A stretch of DNA of 64,000 nucleotides from Variovorax sp. J22P240. Its GTDB lineage: Bacteria; Pseudomonadota; Gammaproteobacteria; Burkholderiales; Burkholderiaceae_C. The position numbers and the translations under genes were made by a program. Below the pieces are notes generated by a model. It was not told the origin of the DNA. It worked only from the letters and a program-made list of their open reading frames with translations, and did no database searches. The stretch is from assembly GCF_030316855.1 (NCBI RefSeq), contig NZ_JASZYR010000010.1, positions 146,107-210,106 of the forward strand. The letters are read 5' to 3'. Below are positions 15,048-30,174 of the stretch, piece after piece (within the stretch, counting starts at the first letter, position 1; every line of letters starts with the position of its first letter).

Positions 15048-16355
15048 ATGAGCACCGCCACACTGGCCCCCGGCCACGCCGCGCCGCCTCGCAGCACCTC
15101 CAAGCTCGGCGCCGTGCTGCGCGTGACCAGCGGCAACTTCCTCGAGCAGTTCGACTTCTTCCTGTTCGGCTTCTACGCGACCTACATCTCCAAGGCCTTC
15201 TTCCCCGCGAGCAGCGACTTCGCCTCGCTGATGCTGACCTTTGCGGTGTTCGGCGCGGGATTCCTGATGCGCCCTCTCGGCGCGATCATCCTCGGCGCCT
15301 ACATCGACGAAGTGGGACGGCGCAAGGGTTTGATCGTCACGCTGGGCATCATGGCCAGTGGCACCGTGCTCATCGCCTTCGTGCCCGGCTACGCGACGAT
15401 TGGCGCGATCGCGCCCGTGCTGGTGCTGCTCGGCCGCCTGCTGCAGGGCTTCTCGGCCGGCGCCGAACTGGGTGGCGTCTCGGTCTATCTGTCGGAGATG
15501 GCGACGCCCGGCCACAAGGGCTTCTACACGGCGTGGCAATCGGCGAGCCAGCAGGTGGCGATCGTGCTGGCCGCCGCGCTGGGCTTCGCGCTCAACGAAA
15601 TGATGGCTCCTGCCGCGCTGGCCGGATGGGGTTGGCGGATGCCGTTCTTCGTGGGCTGCATGATCATCCCGTGCATCTTCGTCCTGCGCCGCTCGCTGCA
15701 GGAGACCGAGGCCTTCCAGGCGCGCAAGCACCATCCGAGCACACGCGAAGTGTTCCAGTCCATGGTGCGAAACTGGAGGGTCGTGCTGGCCGGAATGATG
15801 CTGGTCGCGATGACCACGACCACCTTCTACCTGATCACCGTCTACACGCCCACCTTCGGCAAGACCGTGCTGCACCTGAGCGCGAAGGACAGCCTGATCG
15901 TCACCCTGCTGGTCGCCGTCACCAATTTCATTTGGCTTCCCATCGGCGGTGCGCTGTCGGACCACATCGGGCGAAAGCCCTTGCTGCTGGCGGTCACGAT
16001 CCTGGCCATCTTCACCGCCTACCCCGCGATGCACTGGCTCGCTGCGGCGCCCAGTTTCGGCCGCATGCTCGACGTGCTGCTGTGGTTCTCGTTCCTGTTC
16101 GGCATGTACAACGGTGCGATGGTCGTGGCCCTCACGGAGGTGATGCCGGTGGAAGTCCGAGTGGTGGGCTTTTCGCTGGCCTACAGCCTGGCGACAGCGG
16201 TCTTTGGCGGCTTCACGCCCGCCATCTCGACCTGGCTGATCGAGACGACCGGGGACAGGGCGGCGCCCGCTTACTGGCTCAGCTTCGCCGCGGTGTGCGG
16301 ATTGGGCGCGACGCTGGCGCTCTATCGCAAGGGACGGCGCGCGGCCGTTGCGTAG
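15048..16355 (+). CDS. MFS transporter of the metabolite:H+ symporter (MHS) type
   Basis: This 435-aa protein has about 12 hydrophobic segments. Near the N terminus it has the MHS-style region GNFLEQFDFFLFGFYA, then PLGAIILGAYIDEVGRR, which matches the loop 2-3 signature of the superfamily. A second G-x-x-S-D-H-I-G-R-K-P loop (GGALSDHIGRKP) lies midway. The citrate/tricarballylate and shikimate-type symporters share this layout, so the cargo is probably an organic acid taken up with protons. The start at 15048 follows a good AGGAG. The next gene begins 17 bp after the stop and may be cotranscribed. Confidence 0.88.
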   Translation: MSTATLAPGHAAPPRSTSKLGAVLRVTSGNFLEQFDFFLFGFYATYISKAFFPASSDFASLMLTFAVFGAGFLMRPLGAIILGAYIDEVGRRKGLIVTLGIMASGTVLIAFVPGYATIGAIAPVLVLLGRLLQGFSAGAELGGVSVYLSEMATPGHKGFYTAWQSASQQVAIVLAAALGFALNEMMAPAALAGWGWRMPFFVGCMIIPCIFVLRRSLQETEAFQARKHHPSTREVFQSMVRNWRVVLAGMMLVAMTTTTFYLITVYTPTFGKTVLHLSAKDSLIVTLLVAVTNFIWLPIGGALSDHIGRKPLLLAVTILAIFTAYPAMHWLAAAPSFGRMLDVLLWFSFLFGMYNGAMVVALTEVMPVEVRVVGFSLAYSLATAVFGGFTPAISTWLIETTGDRAAPAYWLSFAAVCGLGATLALYRKGRRAAVA

Positions 16356-16372
16356 CGCGGCAGAATCGGGGG

Positions 16373-17125
16373 ATGAGCACCACCCTCCCCGCGGCCGTGG
16401 TTTCGGCCTTCACGCCCACCGGCGCGCTGCGCGCCTCCATCAATCTCGGCAACCCGATCCTCGCGAACAGGGATGCCGCCACCGGAGAGCCGGTCGGCGT
16501 GTCGATCGATCTCGCGCGCGAGTTCGCGCGGCGACTCGGCGTTGCCATCGAACTCGTAGTGTTCGAGAAGGCCGCCGCGTCCGTCGATGCGGTCCGCAAC
16601 GAGCGGGCCGACATCGGCTTCTTCGCGATCGATCCGCTGCGCAGCGAAGGCATGCAGTTCACCGCGCCCTATGTGCTGATCGAAGGCAGCTACCTCGTGC
16701 CCGCCGCCTCGCCGCTCACGCGCAATGAAGAGGTCGACAGCGATGCACAGCGGATCGCCGTCGGCGCCGGCAGCGCCTACGACCTCTTCCTCACTCGCGA
16801 AATCAAGCAGGCGCAGATCGTTCGCGTGCAAGGCGCCAAGGGGGTGATGGAAAGCCTCCACGCGGGCCAGGTGAACGTGGCAGCAGGCATCCGACAGGTG
16901 CTCGAAGCCGAGGCCGAAAAGGCGCCAGGGCTGCGCCTGCTCCCGGGCCGTTTCATGGTGATCCAGCAGGCAATGGGCACGCCCTCCTCCCGCGGCGGCG
17001 AAGCCGGCGCGGCGCTCAACGCGTTCGTCGAGGAGATGAAAGCGAGCGGCTTCGTGGCCGATGCACTGGCCCGGCATCGCATCCAGGGTGCCAGCGTGGC
17101 GCCAGCGGGACGCGATCCCGCGTAG
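16373..17125 (+). CDS. Family 3 solute-binding-domain protein without a signal peptide
   Basis: This 250-aa protein has the bacterial extracellular solute-binding family 3 pattern: LRASINLGNPIL near the start, GVSIDLAREFARRLG around residues 42-56, ERADIGFFAIDP around 79-90 and FTAPYVLIEGSYLV after it. There is no hydrophobic signal sequence before the domain. A GGGG stretch lies just before the ATG at 16373. It may be cytoplasmic and act as a ligand sensor or enzyme-like binding protein, or its real exported start may be missed. Its gene follows the MHS transporter by 17 bp. Its stop lies 12 bp from the convergent reductase gene. Confidence 0.75.
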   Translation: MSTTLPAAVVSAFTPTGALRASINLGNPILANRDAATGEPVGVSIDLAREFARRLGVAIELVVFEKAAASVDAVRNERADIGFFAIDPLRSEGMQFTAPYVLIEGSYLVPAASPLTRNEEVDSDAQRIAVGAGSAYDLFLTREIKQAQIVRVQGAKGVMESLHAGQVNVAAGIRQVLEAEAEKAPGLRLLPGRFMVIQQAMGTPSSRGGEAGAALNAFVEEMKASGFVADALARHRIQGASVAPAGRDPA

Positions 17126-17137
17126 CGCCTTCGCGAT

Positions 17138-18153
17138 CTATAGACGCATTTCCGCCAACAACTGCGCCGGCGTCCAGCGCGTCTTGCGCTCGGGCCAGCC
17201 CTCCAGCAGTTCAACCATCTTCGCGTTGAGCGGCGCTCGCATGCCGTTCGCTTCGGCCAGCCGCACCACTTCACCGCACAGTGCATCGATCTCGGTGCGC
17301 CGGCCGAGCGCCAGATCGTCGGCCATGCTGGAACGCGCCTTGGCATCGATGCGCAGCATGCGCGCCGCGACCAGCCGGAACAGCGGCGTCGGCAACCGCA
17401 GGATCGCGGGCAGGCGACGCGCCGGCACGGCCGCGAGTTGAGCCGGCGCGATGCCGGCCTTGTCGAGCGCGGCGAGCGCCTCGTCCATCAGCGCGGCGAG
17501 GCAGCGGCGATAGCCACGCTGAAGCAACTCGTCGCGCAAGGGCAGCCCGGACAGCGCGTTGACCGGGTTGTTGAGATTGAGCAGCAGCTTGCCCCACTGG
17601 ATCGGCAAGAGATCGGGATGCAGATCGATGGGCACGCCCGCGCGATCGAACACCGCAACCCACCGCCGCAGCGCAGGGTCGTCCTTCGCGGCCAACCGGC
17701 CGACCGTGCCGCGATGGAAGGCACCGGCGCCGATCTCCGCGACGTTGTAAGGGACCATCGCAGGAAGGATGTTCAGCTTCGGCGCGGCTTGCGATGCAAC
17801 GGCGGCATTCGAGATGCCGTTCTGCAGCGACAGCACCGGCGTGCCGGCAGGCAGCACCGCACCCAGTTCCGCTGCCGCTTCCTCGGTCGCGCCGCTCTTG
17901 ACGGTCAGCAGTACCAGCGCAGGCCGCACGCCGGCCGGTACTTCATTCGACAGCCGCAGCACGTCCGGCAGAACCTGATGGCGCGTGCCGTCGAGATCGG
18001 TGAGCGTCAGCCCGTGCGCAGCAACGTCCCCCAGCACGCGAGGACGCCCCACCAGCGCGACGCGAACACCCGCCGCAGCCAGACTGCCGCCGATGAAGCA
18101 CCCGATGGTGCCTGCCCCCATCACGAGGACATCGGCGGCCAGTTCGTCGCTCA

Positions 18154-18154
<1 letters not shown>
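17138..18154 (-). CDS. 2-dehydropantoate 2-reductase (ketopantoate reductase)-like
   Basis: This 338-aa protein has the N-terminal Rossmann motif GAGTIGCFIGG at about 13-23. Other landmarks are TVKSG, LQNGISN and the catalytic Lys in QWGKLLLNLNNP near residue 190, followed by the C-terminal helical domain. The family enzyme PanE reduces ketopantoate with NADPH for pantothenate synthesis. However, the family is broad, and panB-panC lie 20 kb away at 37-39 kb. The start codon shares one base with the alaS stop codon (TGATG), so translation is likely coupled to alaS. The symbol is withheld because many PanE-like paralogs have other substrates. Confidence 0.8.
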
Positions 18155-20787
<2,633 letters not shown>

Positions 20788-20875
20788 CTTGGGTTTTGGC
20801 TTGTGGCGAAGGCGGCCGGTTGCGGGCAGCCCCTGCATCGAACCCACCTAACTGCTTGATCTGCGTGAACATTCC

Positions 20876-20881
20876 ATTATA
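20876..20881 (-). promoter_or_regulatory. Candidate -10 element for alaS
   Basis: A perfect TATAAT on the minus strand lies about 90 bp before the alaS start codon. No good -35 was found at 16-18 bases from it, so the assignment rests on the -10 alone. Confidence 0.4.
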
Positions 20882-20903
20882 GGTTTGGGGAAGAATCCCG
20901 GAC

Positions 20904-21275
20904 ATGAGCAACCGAGTCCTGGCCGATGCCATCCTGGTGCTACACGGCCTCTTCATCCTGTTCGCCCTGGCCGGTGGCGTCCTGGTCTGGCGCTGGCCTC
21001 GGCTGGCCTGGCTGCACCTGCCGGCGGTCGCGTGGGCGGCCTGGGTGGCCTGGTTCGGATGGGAATGCCCGCTCACGCCCCTCGAGAACGAGTTGCGGCG
21101 CGCGGCCGGCCAGGCCGGCTACAGCGGCGGATTCATCGATCACTACCTGCTGGGCGTGATCTATCCCGAGGGCCTCACCCGCGGCGCGCAGATCGCATCG
21201 GGCACCTTTGTCGCCGTCCTGAACCTGGGCGCGTATGCACTGCTGATTCGCAAACGGCGGCGGAAACGAAGCTGA
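20904..21275 (+). CDS. DUF2784 small membrane protein
   Basis: This 123-aa protein has about three to four hydrophobic segments. The DUF2784 signature runs through the middle: WECPLTPLENELRRAAG near residues 53-69, then YSGGFIDHYLLGVIYPEG. The C terminus is basic (KRRRKRS), consistent with a cytoplasmic end. Its function is unknown to me. It is divergent from alaS across a 116-bp gap and convergent with the histidine kinase gene, whose stop is 27 bp away. Confidence 0.85.
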   Translation: MSNRVLADAILVLHGLFILFALAGGVLVWRWPRLAWLHLPAVAWAAWVAWFGWECPLTPLENELRRAAGQAGYSGGFIDHYLLGVIYPEGLTRGAQIASGTFVAVLNLGAYALLIRKRRRKRS

Positions 21276-21302
21276 AGCCGCCCAGCCCTGACCGGGCAAT
21301 GG

Positions 21303-25414
<4,112 letters not shown>

Positions 25415-25418
<4 letters not shown>

Positions 25419-26389
25419 TCAGCCTCGGTGCCGGGCTCCGGCGGCGGCGCGTTGGGGGCCATCCGGCTCGCCTGCGCTCGCCCTGCCCTGGCTGCCTCGG
25501 CGAGTGCATCACGGGCGGCGCGCTCGAGGGCCTCCACGGCATCGCCCCCCGCGCCGGCCAGTTCCTCGCGCGCCGCGGCATCGAGGCAGGCGACGCCGGC
25601 GCTGCACGTCACGTGACGCGAGACGGCGGAACCCTGGTGGCTGATGTCCAACGCTTCGACGGACCTGAGCGCGCGATTGGCCACATGCAGCGCGTCGTCC
25701 GCGGAGGTGTCCGCCAGGACCAGCGCAAAGCGTTCGCGATCCAGTCTGGCGACGAAATCGCCGGGCCGGCGCGCGCTGCCCCGCAAGGATTCGGCAATGG
25801 CCACAAGACAGGCATCCGCGGCCTTCCGGTCGTAGAGCGCCTCGAAGGACTGGAAGAAATCGACCTCGAGCATGACGAGCGCAACCGACTGACCCGACTC
25901 GGCCGCGCGAAGTGTTTCGCGCACCAGGATCTCGGCATAGGCGTGATCGTTGCCGAGACCCGTGGGCCCATCGATCCTGGACAAGCGGCGCAAGTCGTCC
26001 GACAGGCGCTTCAGCTTGAGCTGGGTGTTCACCCGTGCCGTCACCTGCGACGCATTGAATGGCTTGCGGATGAAATCGACTGCGCCGAGTTCCAGCACCG
26101 CCACTTCGAGTTCGGATTCCTGGTGGCTGCTCACGAAGATGACCGGCACATCGGCCAACGCCGGGTCGGCCTTCAATGCTTCGCACACCTGCAGGCCGCT
26201 CATGTCGCCCATCTGCGCGTCGAGCAGGATCAGGTCGGGAATCGATTCCTTGCTGAGCTGCAATGCATCGGCACCACTGGTTGCGAAACGAACCGTCGTG
26301 TAGTCCGAAAGTATCCGACTCAGTACCTGAATGATGGCGGGGTCGTCATCGACAAGAAGCAGGCTCGCTTCGACCGGAAATTTCTTCAT
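25415..26389 (-). CDS. Response regulator with a degenerate GGDEF-like domain
   Basis: This 324-aa protein has an intact REC domain: the acidic pocket DDD at 14-16, the phospho-acceptor D57 in LILLDAQMG and the Lys in FIRKPF. The second domain has diguanylate-cyclase layout (RIDGPTGLGNDHAYAEIL, then ALVMLEVDFFQSFEALYD). Where GGDEF should be, it reads LDRERFALVL. It therefore probably lacks cyclase activity and may bind a nucleotide or a partner. It is immediately upstream of the hybrid kinase with a 4-base TTGA overlap and is presumably its phosphorelay partner. The ATG at 26389 was chosen over 26407. Confidence 0.88.
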
Positions 26390-26414
26390 CGGAGGATTCT
26401 GCCGCAACCGATTG

Positions 26415-26951
26415 CTATCGTTGACGACGCGTGGAATGGCGCGCCAGGATCTCGTAGTGGACGGGCGGCGTCAGGTGCGAACAGACCAGCACGAACTCGC
26501 TGACCTGCCAGGGAATCAGCGGCGGTTCATCGGGCGGGACGGCGCCCAGGCACTTGCGCGCGATCGTGAGATGCGGCAGCCAGTGCGCCCGCTCCGGTGA
26601 AAGCCCCGCCTGTTGGAGCGGCTGCTTCAAGCGTTCGTGCAATGCGCGCAGCACTTCGTGCTCATCCGGCCGCAACACCGCGACAGGATTGCGCCAGACT
26701 TCCGGCGTTCGCAGTACCAGCGTCAACGCCTGCATCGGCACTTCGGCGAGTCCGTCCTGCAACGCCGCCTGCTGCGTCGTGGGCACCTCGCCGAGAAAGT
26801 GCAGCGTCATGTGAACGCGCGCTGGCGGAATCATTCGCGCGCCGGGCGGCCACCACCAATTGCGACGGTGCGCATCGATGGCAGCCTGTACGCCCGGATC
26901 GGGAAACAGGCCGATAAAGAGGCGCCGGGTCGGCGCAGGTGCGGATGTCAT
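26415..26951 (-). CDS. thpR: RNA 2',3'-cyclic phosphodiesterase (2H/LigT family)
   Basis: This 178-aa protein has the two signature H-x-T/S-x motifs of 2H phosphoesterases: HMTLHFLG near residue 47 and HLTIARK near residue 126. It opens with RRLFIGLFPD, the family's first strand. ThpR hydrolyses 2',3'-cyclic phosphates at RNA ends. The gene is 25 bp upstream of the response regulator on the same strand, and divergent from the lactonase gene with a 44-bp gap. The start at 26951 is chosen by homology. The longer ATG at 27086 would run through the lactonase gene. Confidence 0.9.
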   Translation of the reverse strand: MTSAPAPTRRLFIGLFPDPGVQAAIDAHRRNWWWPPGARMIPPARVHMTLHFLGEVPTTQQAALQDGLAEVPMQALTLVLRTPEVWRNPVAVLRPDEHEVLRALHERLKQPLQQAGLSPERAHWLPHLTIARKCLGAVPPDEPPLIPWQVSEFVLVCSHLTPPVHYEILARHSTRRQR

Positions 26952-26995
26952 CACCCGCTTTGTAAGATGATCGTGCCGACATTCGCAATGCCTCG

Positions 26996-27955
26996 ATGAC
27001 GGTGAACCCACAGGAGCAAATGGTGATCGACCTCGTGCCCAGCTTCGAATCACTCGACCCGCGCTTTCGTCAACTCGTTTTCGCAAACGTCCATGTCGAG
27101 AAGCTCTACACCGGCTGCCGCTGGGCCGAAGGACCGGCGTGGTTCGCGCCCGGGCGGTATCTCGTGTGGTCGGACATTCCGAACGACCGCATGCTGCGCT
27201 GGGACGAGACCGACGGTTCGGTCTCCGTGTTCCGGCAACCGGCGCTGAACACCAACGGCCACACCGTCGACCTGCAGGGCCGGCTGGTGTCCTGCGAGCA
27301 CCGCGGGCGTTGCGTGTCGCGCACCGAGCATGACGGCACGCGCAGCGTGCTCGCGTCGCGATTCGAGGGCAAGCGGCTCAACTCGCCGAACGATGTGGTC
27401 GTCAAGTCGGATGGGAGCATCTGGTTCTCCGACCCCACCTACGGGATCGACAGCGACTACGAAGGGGACGCGGCGCCGAGCGAGATCGGGAGCCAGCGCG
27501 TCTACCGCATCGACGCGGAGTCGGGCGCAGTCAGCAGAGTCGCCGATGGATTCGTGCAACCCAATGGGCTCGCGTTTTCACCGGACGAAAGCTTGCTTTA
27601 CGTCTCGGACTCCGGGGTCACGCACGTGCACGACGGCCCCCGGCATATCCGGCGCTTTCGCGTCGAAGCCGACGGGCGTAGCTTGTCCGGCGGCGAAGTC
27701 TTCGCGGAGTGCGGCTACGGCTTGTTCGATGGGTTCCGCATCGACATGCAAGGCAATCTGTGGGCAAGCGCCGGGGATGGCGTGCACTGCCATGCACCGG
27801 ATGGAAAGCTGATCGGGAAGATCCGGGTGCCCGAGGTGGTGGCCAATGTGTGTTTTGGCGGGCCGAAGCTCAATCGGCTGTTCATTTGCGCGACGACATC
27901 GCTGTACTCGGTGTACTTGAATGCGCGCGGTGCGGCACGACCTTCGGTTCGCTGA
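26996..27955 (+). CDS. SMP-30/gluconolactonase/LRE-family protein
   Basis: This 319-aa six-bladed propeller protein has the metal-site Glu in CRWAEGPAW (about 40-48), the Asn/Asp site in LNSPNDVVVKSDG and the later Asp in LLYVSDSG. Members are Ca2+- or Zn2+-dependent sugar lactonases. Its length and lack of a signal peptide fit the cytoplasmic proteobacterial type. A second ATG at 27020 has AGGAG only three bases before it, so the true start is uncertain by eight codons. The gene ends 36 bp before the tRNA-Gly gene. Confidence 0.88.
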   Translation: MTVNPQEQMVIDLVPSFESLDPRFRQLVFANVHVEKLYTGCRWAEGPAWFAPGRYLVWSDIPNDRMLRWDETDGSVSVFRQPALNTNGHTVDLQGRLVSCEHRGRCVSRTEHDGTRSVLASRFEGKRLNSPNDVVVKSDGSIWFSDPTYGIDSDYEGDAAPSEIGSQRVYRIDAESGAVSRVADGFVQPNGLAFSPDESLLYVSDSGVTHVHDGPRHIRRFRVEADGRSLSGGEVFAECGYGLFDGFRIDMQGNLWASAGDGVHCHAPDGKLIGKIRVPEVVANVCFGGPKLNRLFICATTSLYSVYLNARGAARPSVR

Positions 27956-27979
27956 CCGACCCATGGCCCGCGGTAGAAT
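27952..27979 (+). promoter_or_regulatory. Candidate promoter of tRNA-Gly
   Basis: A -35-like CTGACC (27952-27957) is followed after 16 bases by a -10-like TAGAAT (27974-27979). A GC-rich discriminator then runs up to the tRNA, as at many stable-RNA promoters. The -35 overlaps the end of the lactonase gene. Confidence 0.5.
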
Positions 27980-27991
27980 TCGCGCCGGTCT

Positions 27992-28065
27992 GCGGGTGTA
28001 GTTCAATGGTAGAACGGCAGCTTCCCAAGCTTCATACGAGGGTTCGATTCCCTTCACCCGCTCCA
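27992..28065 (+). tRNA. tRNA-Gly, anticodon CCC
   Basis: This is a 74-base gene including the encoded CCA. The acceptor stem GCGGGTG pairs with CACCCGC. The D arm is GTTC-AATGGTA-GAAC. The anticodon loop TTCCCAA has CCC at 28024-28026. The T arm is GAGGG-TTCGATT-CCCTT, which ends in a G-T wobble. The anticodon stem GCAGC/GCTTC has one C-T mismatch at positions 28/42. Apart from that it closely resembles bacterial tRNA-Gly(CCC). It stands alone, not in a tRNA cluster. Confidence 0.95.
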
Positions 28066-28327
28066 TCTCCCCACCCTTGATGCGGCCTCCTACAATCGAG
28101 CGCATGCATCTCCCCACCCCGGTCCTCTTCCACTGCCGCGCGCACACGCGTTCGCTCGGCAATGGCGTGGGCATGCTGGGACTGGGCCAGCCGGCCGCAC
28201 ACTCCTTGGCCCGGCGATCCCCTCTTTCTTTCATTTAGCGCAACATCGACCGCCGGGCCCCAGTTCTCGCGCGTTGGCGACCGCTGAAGATGTCGGCAGG
28301 TCGCTCATTTCGACAGGAGTGCCTTTC

Positions 28328-28729
28328 ATGCATGCAAAGAACTACGGCGATCGCACGCTCACCGAACTGGATCACGTTCGCCTCACGAAGCTGGTCGCCG
28401 TGAAACCCCACTCGGACCTCGAAGAGTTGCTGGATCTGGTCGAGGTGATGCCCTCGCGCGAGATCGCTCCCGACTTCGTCACGATGAACTCGCAGGTCAC
28501 GATCGTGGACACGCGTACGGGCCAGCGCCAGAAGCTGACCCCGTGCTATCCCACCGATGCCGATCCGGCCACGGGTTTGGTGTCGGTGCTTTCGCCGGTG
28601 GGCATGAGCCTGCTTGGATTGCGCATTGGCGCAACGGCCCAATGGCGAACGCCCGGCGGTGAGGAGTTCAACGCCGAGGTGGCCGAGGTCCACTACCAGC
28701 CGGAGGCCAGCGGCGACTACACCACCTGA
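28328..28729 (+). CDS. rnk: Nucleoside diphosphate kinase regulator (Rnk), GreA/GreB C-terminal-like
   Basis: This 133-aa protein is close to the length of E. coli Rnk. It has a short N-terminal segment (DRTLTELDHVRL) and then the GreA/GreB-type C-terminal domain: TMNSQVTIVD, LTPCYPTDADP, VSVLSPVGMSLLGLRIG. Rnk lacks the long coiled coil of Gre factors and binds RNA polymerase without full Gre activity. The start at 28328 has AGGAG upstream with good spacing. The 262 bp between the tRNA and this gene hold no gene that I can support. The 3' end overlaps the convergent gene at 28717-29103 by 13 bp. Confidence 0.88.
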   Translation: MHAKNYGDRTLTELDHVRLTKLVAVKPHSDLEELLDLVEVMPSREIAPDFVTMNSQVTIVDTRTGQRQKLTPCYPTDADPATGLVSVLSPVGMSLLGLRIGATAQWRTPGGEEFNAEVAEVHYQPEASGDYTT

Positions 28730-29103
28730 ACTGACCCGGTCGGCGTGGCGCTGCGCGTGACCGAAGTGCGTAGGTCCGCCGGCTGGAGCGGCACGGGCTT
28801 GGGCGCCGGTGGCACTTCGATCTGGCTCGCGTAGTCCGCCAGCAGTTCGCGAGCCACCGTGTCGGGCTGGCTTTCGAGCCGCATCACCATCTGCTCGCCG
28901 ACGCACAGGCCTTCATAGCGGATGTAGACACGTGAAAAATAGGTCAGCGCCTCCGCGGCGTCGCGAAGGCAGTCGGCAAATGAGGTAAGCCCCAGATCCA
29001 CATAGCAGGCCTTGGGCGGTGGCTCGCCCGCGGAGCGAGGTGCGCGGACGGTATAGGTGTAGCAGCGCTCGCCGAGCTTGCGGATCTCCAGGACTGGTTG
29101 CAT
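28717..29103 (-). CDS. Conserved-looking hypothetical protein
   Basis: This 128-aa protein has no signal peptide or membrane segment. A good AGGAG lies 7 bases before the ATG at 29103. It is a soluble-looking alpha/beta protein (for example YVDLGLTSFADCLRDAAEAL and YIRYEGLCVGEQMVMRL) with a Pro-rich tail from about residue 100. I do not recognise the family. It has its own candidate promoter at 29150-29177 and ends by overlapping the rnk gene tail to tail. Confidence 0.7.
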   Translation of the reverse strand: MQPVLEIRKLGERCYTYTVRAPRSAGEPPPKACYVDLGLTSFADCLRDAAEALTYFSRVYIRYEGLCVGEQMVMRLESQPDTVARELLADYASQIEVPPAPKPVPLQPADLRTSVTRSATPTGSVQVV

Positions 29104-29149
29104 CGGGTACTCCTCATTTCCGTGCGCGAACGGACTTGGCGCCACCCTT

Positions 29150-29177
29150 AGTTTACGTTCTGTCGCACGTGTGACAA
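29150..29177 (-). promoter_or_regulatory. Candidate sigma70 promoter of the 28717-29103 gene
   Basis: On the minus strand TTGTCA (29177-29172) is followed after 16 bases by TAAACT (29155-29150), about 47 bp before the start codon. An imperfect palindrome centred on CACGTG lies next to the -35. Confidence 0.45.
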
Positions 29178-29228
29178 GCGGACTACAACTTCCGTCCAGA
29201 GCCCCTGCAAGAGTGGCGCGGGCACCGG

Positions 29229-30128
29229 TCAGCTCCCGGGCACGTCTACCTTGCGCCAGCTTGAATCCGGGTTGAAGCGCGCCATGGCCCGAACGGCGGC
29301 ATCGGTGCCCACGCCGAGATCCTTCTCGTACACCTTGCCATCGTGGCTGACGACGAAGCTCATCACGCCCGTCTCCCCATAGTGGATCGGCCATGCGATC
29401 AAGGCGAATCCGCCGCGCATGCGGTTGCCGATCACGTAGTCGTAGGCCCCGCCCGGAGCGTCCTTGCCCTGGGCCTTGAGGATCTTGAAGTGGTAGCCGT
29501 GGTAGCCCTCGCCGGCTCTTTGCCCGCCATAGAGCGGCCCGAGCGGGCTTTCGTCCTGTCCCGTAGCGTCGGGCCAGTAGAGCCCGTCGTGCTTTCCGGG
29601 CGAACTCACGAACTTCTGTGCGTACTCGAGCACGCCATTGCCGTCGCGGTCCTTCTGCGCGTATTCCTTCTGGGCATCGAAGTACGCGAGCGCGGCCTGC
29701 ATTGCACTGAGCTCGTTGCGCCCGATGCGACGGCTGCGCATGGCGTCGGCGCCCGCTTTCGGGTCGAAGCGCCAGCCGGCGGCGGTCTTCACGATGGGCA
29801 CGGGCAGTGTCCAATCTCCGGGGCCGGCGGCGAGCAGGGCCTTGTCCGGCTGTTCGAGCACGACCTTGTGCTGCTTCGCCCAGGCGGCGAGGAATTCGTA
29901 GACGTCCTCTTGGTCGACGGTGCCTTCCGGCACGAAGCGCCGCCATTCGGGTCCGAGCACGTTGCGCATTGCGTCGACATCAGTGCGCGCCAGGGCGTCG
30001 ACGAAAGCTTGCGCCGCGGCATCGGGCGTGGGGTAGGCCTTTTGCGCGAATGAAGCGCCCGAGGCGAGCGACAGCGCCACGACCACAGAGGCCGCAAGCG
30101 TCTTGAAAGGTGTGGCATCAAAGGACAT
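29229..30128 (-). CDS. DUF2950 exported protein
   Basis: This 299-aa protein has a signal peptide of about 28 residues (cleavage after ASFA). The mature region shows the DUF2950 layout: YPTPDAAAQAFVDALART near the start, then DPKAGADAMRSRRIGRNEL, and a C-terminal part with GGFALIAWPIHYGETGVMSF. Function is not known to me. AGGAG lies about 9 bases before the ATG at 30128. It is 46 bp downstream of the DUF3300 gene on the same strand, a pairing I recall from other proteobacteria. It is presumably periplasmic. Confidence 0.88.
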   Translation of the reverse strand: MSFDATPFKTLAASVVVALSLASGASFAQKAYPTPDAAAQAFVDALARTDVDAMRNVLGPEWRRFVPEGTVDQEDVYEFLAAWAKQHKVVLEQPDKALLAAGPGDWTLPVPIVKTAAGWRFDPKAGADAMRSRRIGRNELSAMQAALAYFDAQKEYAQKDRDGNGVLEYAQKFVSSPGKHDGLYWPDATGQDESPLGPLYGGQRAGEGYHGYHFKILKAQGKDAPGGAYDYVIGNRMRGGFALIAWPIHYGETGVMSFVVSHDGKVYEKDLGVGTDAAVRAMARFNPDSSWRKVDVPGS

Positions 30129-30174
30129 GGTCCGATCTCCTGAGCAGGTGGATTGCGTCATGTGCGCCTCTCGA

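Noticed and set aside
20856..20884. A plus-strand promoter TTGATC-N17-TATAGG for the DUF2784 gene.
   Set aside because: The -10 match is poor and would leave a very short leader. It was kept only as a possibility.
28104..28238. A 44-codon ORF starting ATG at 28104 with a TACAAT just upstream, between tRNA-Gly and rnk.
   Set aside because: No ribosome site, no -35 at a usable distance, and the peptide has no pattern suggesting a real protein. It could be part of the rnk leader.
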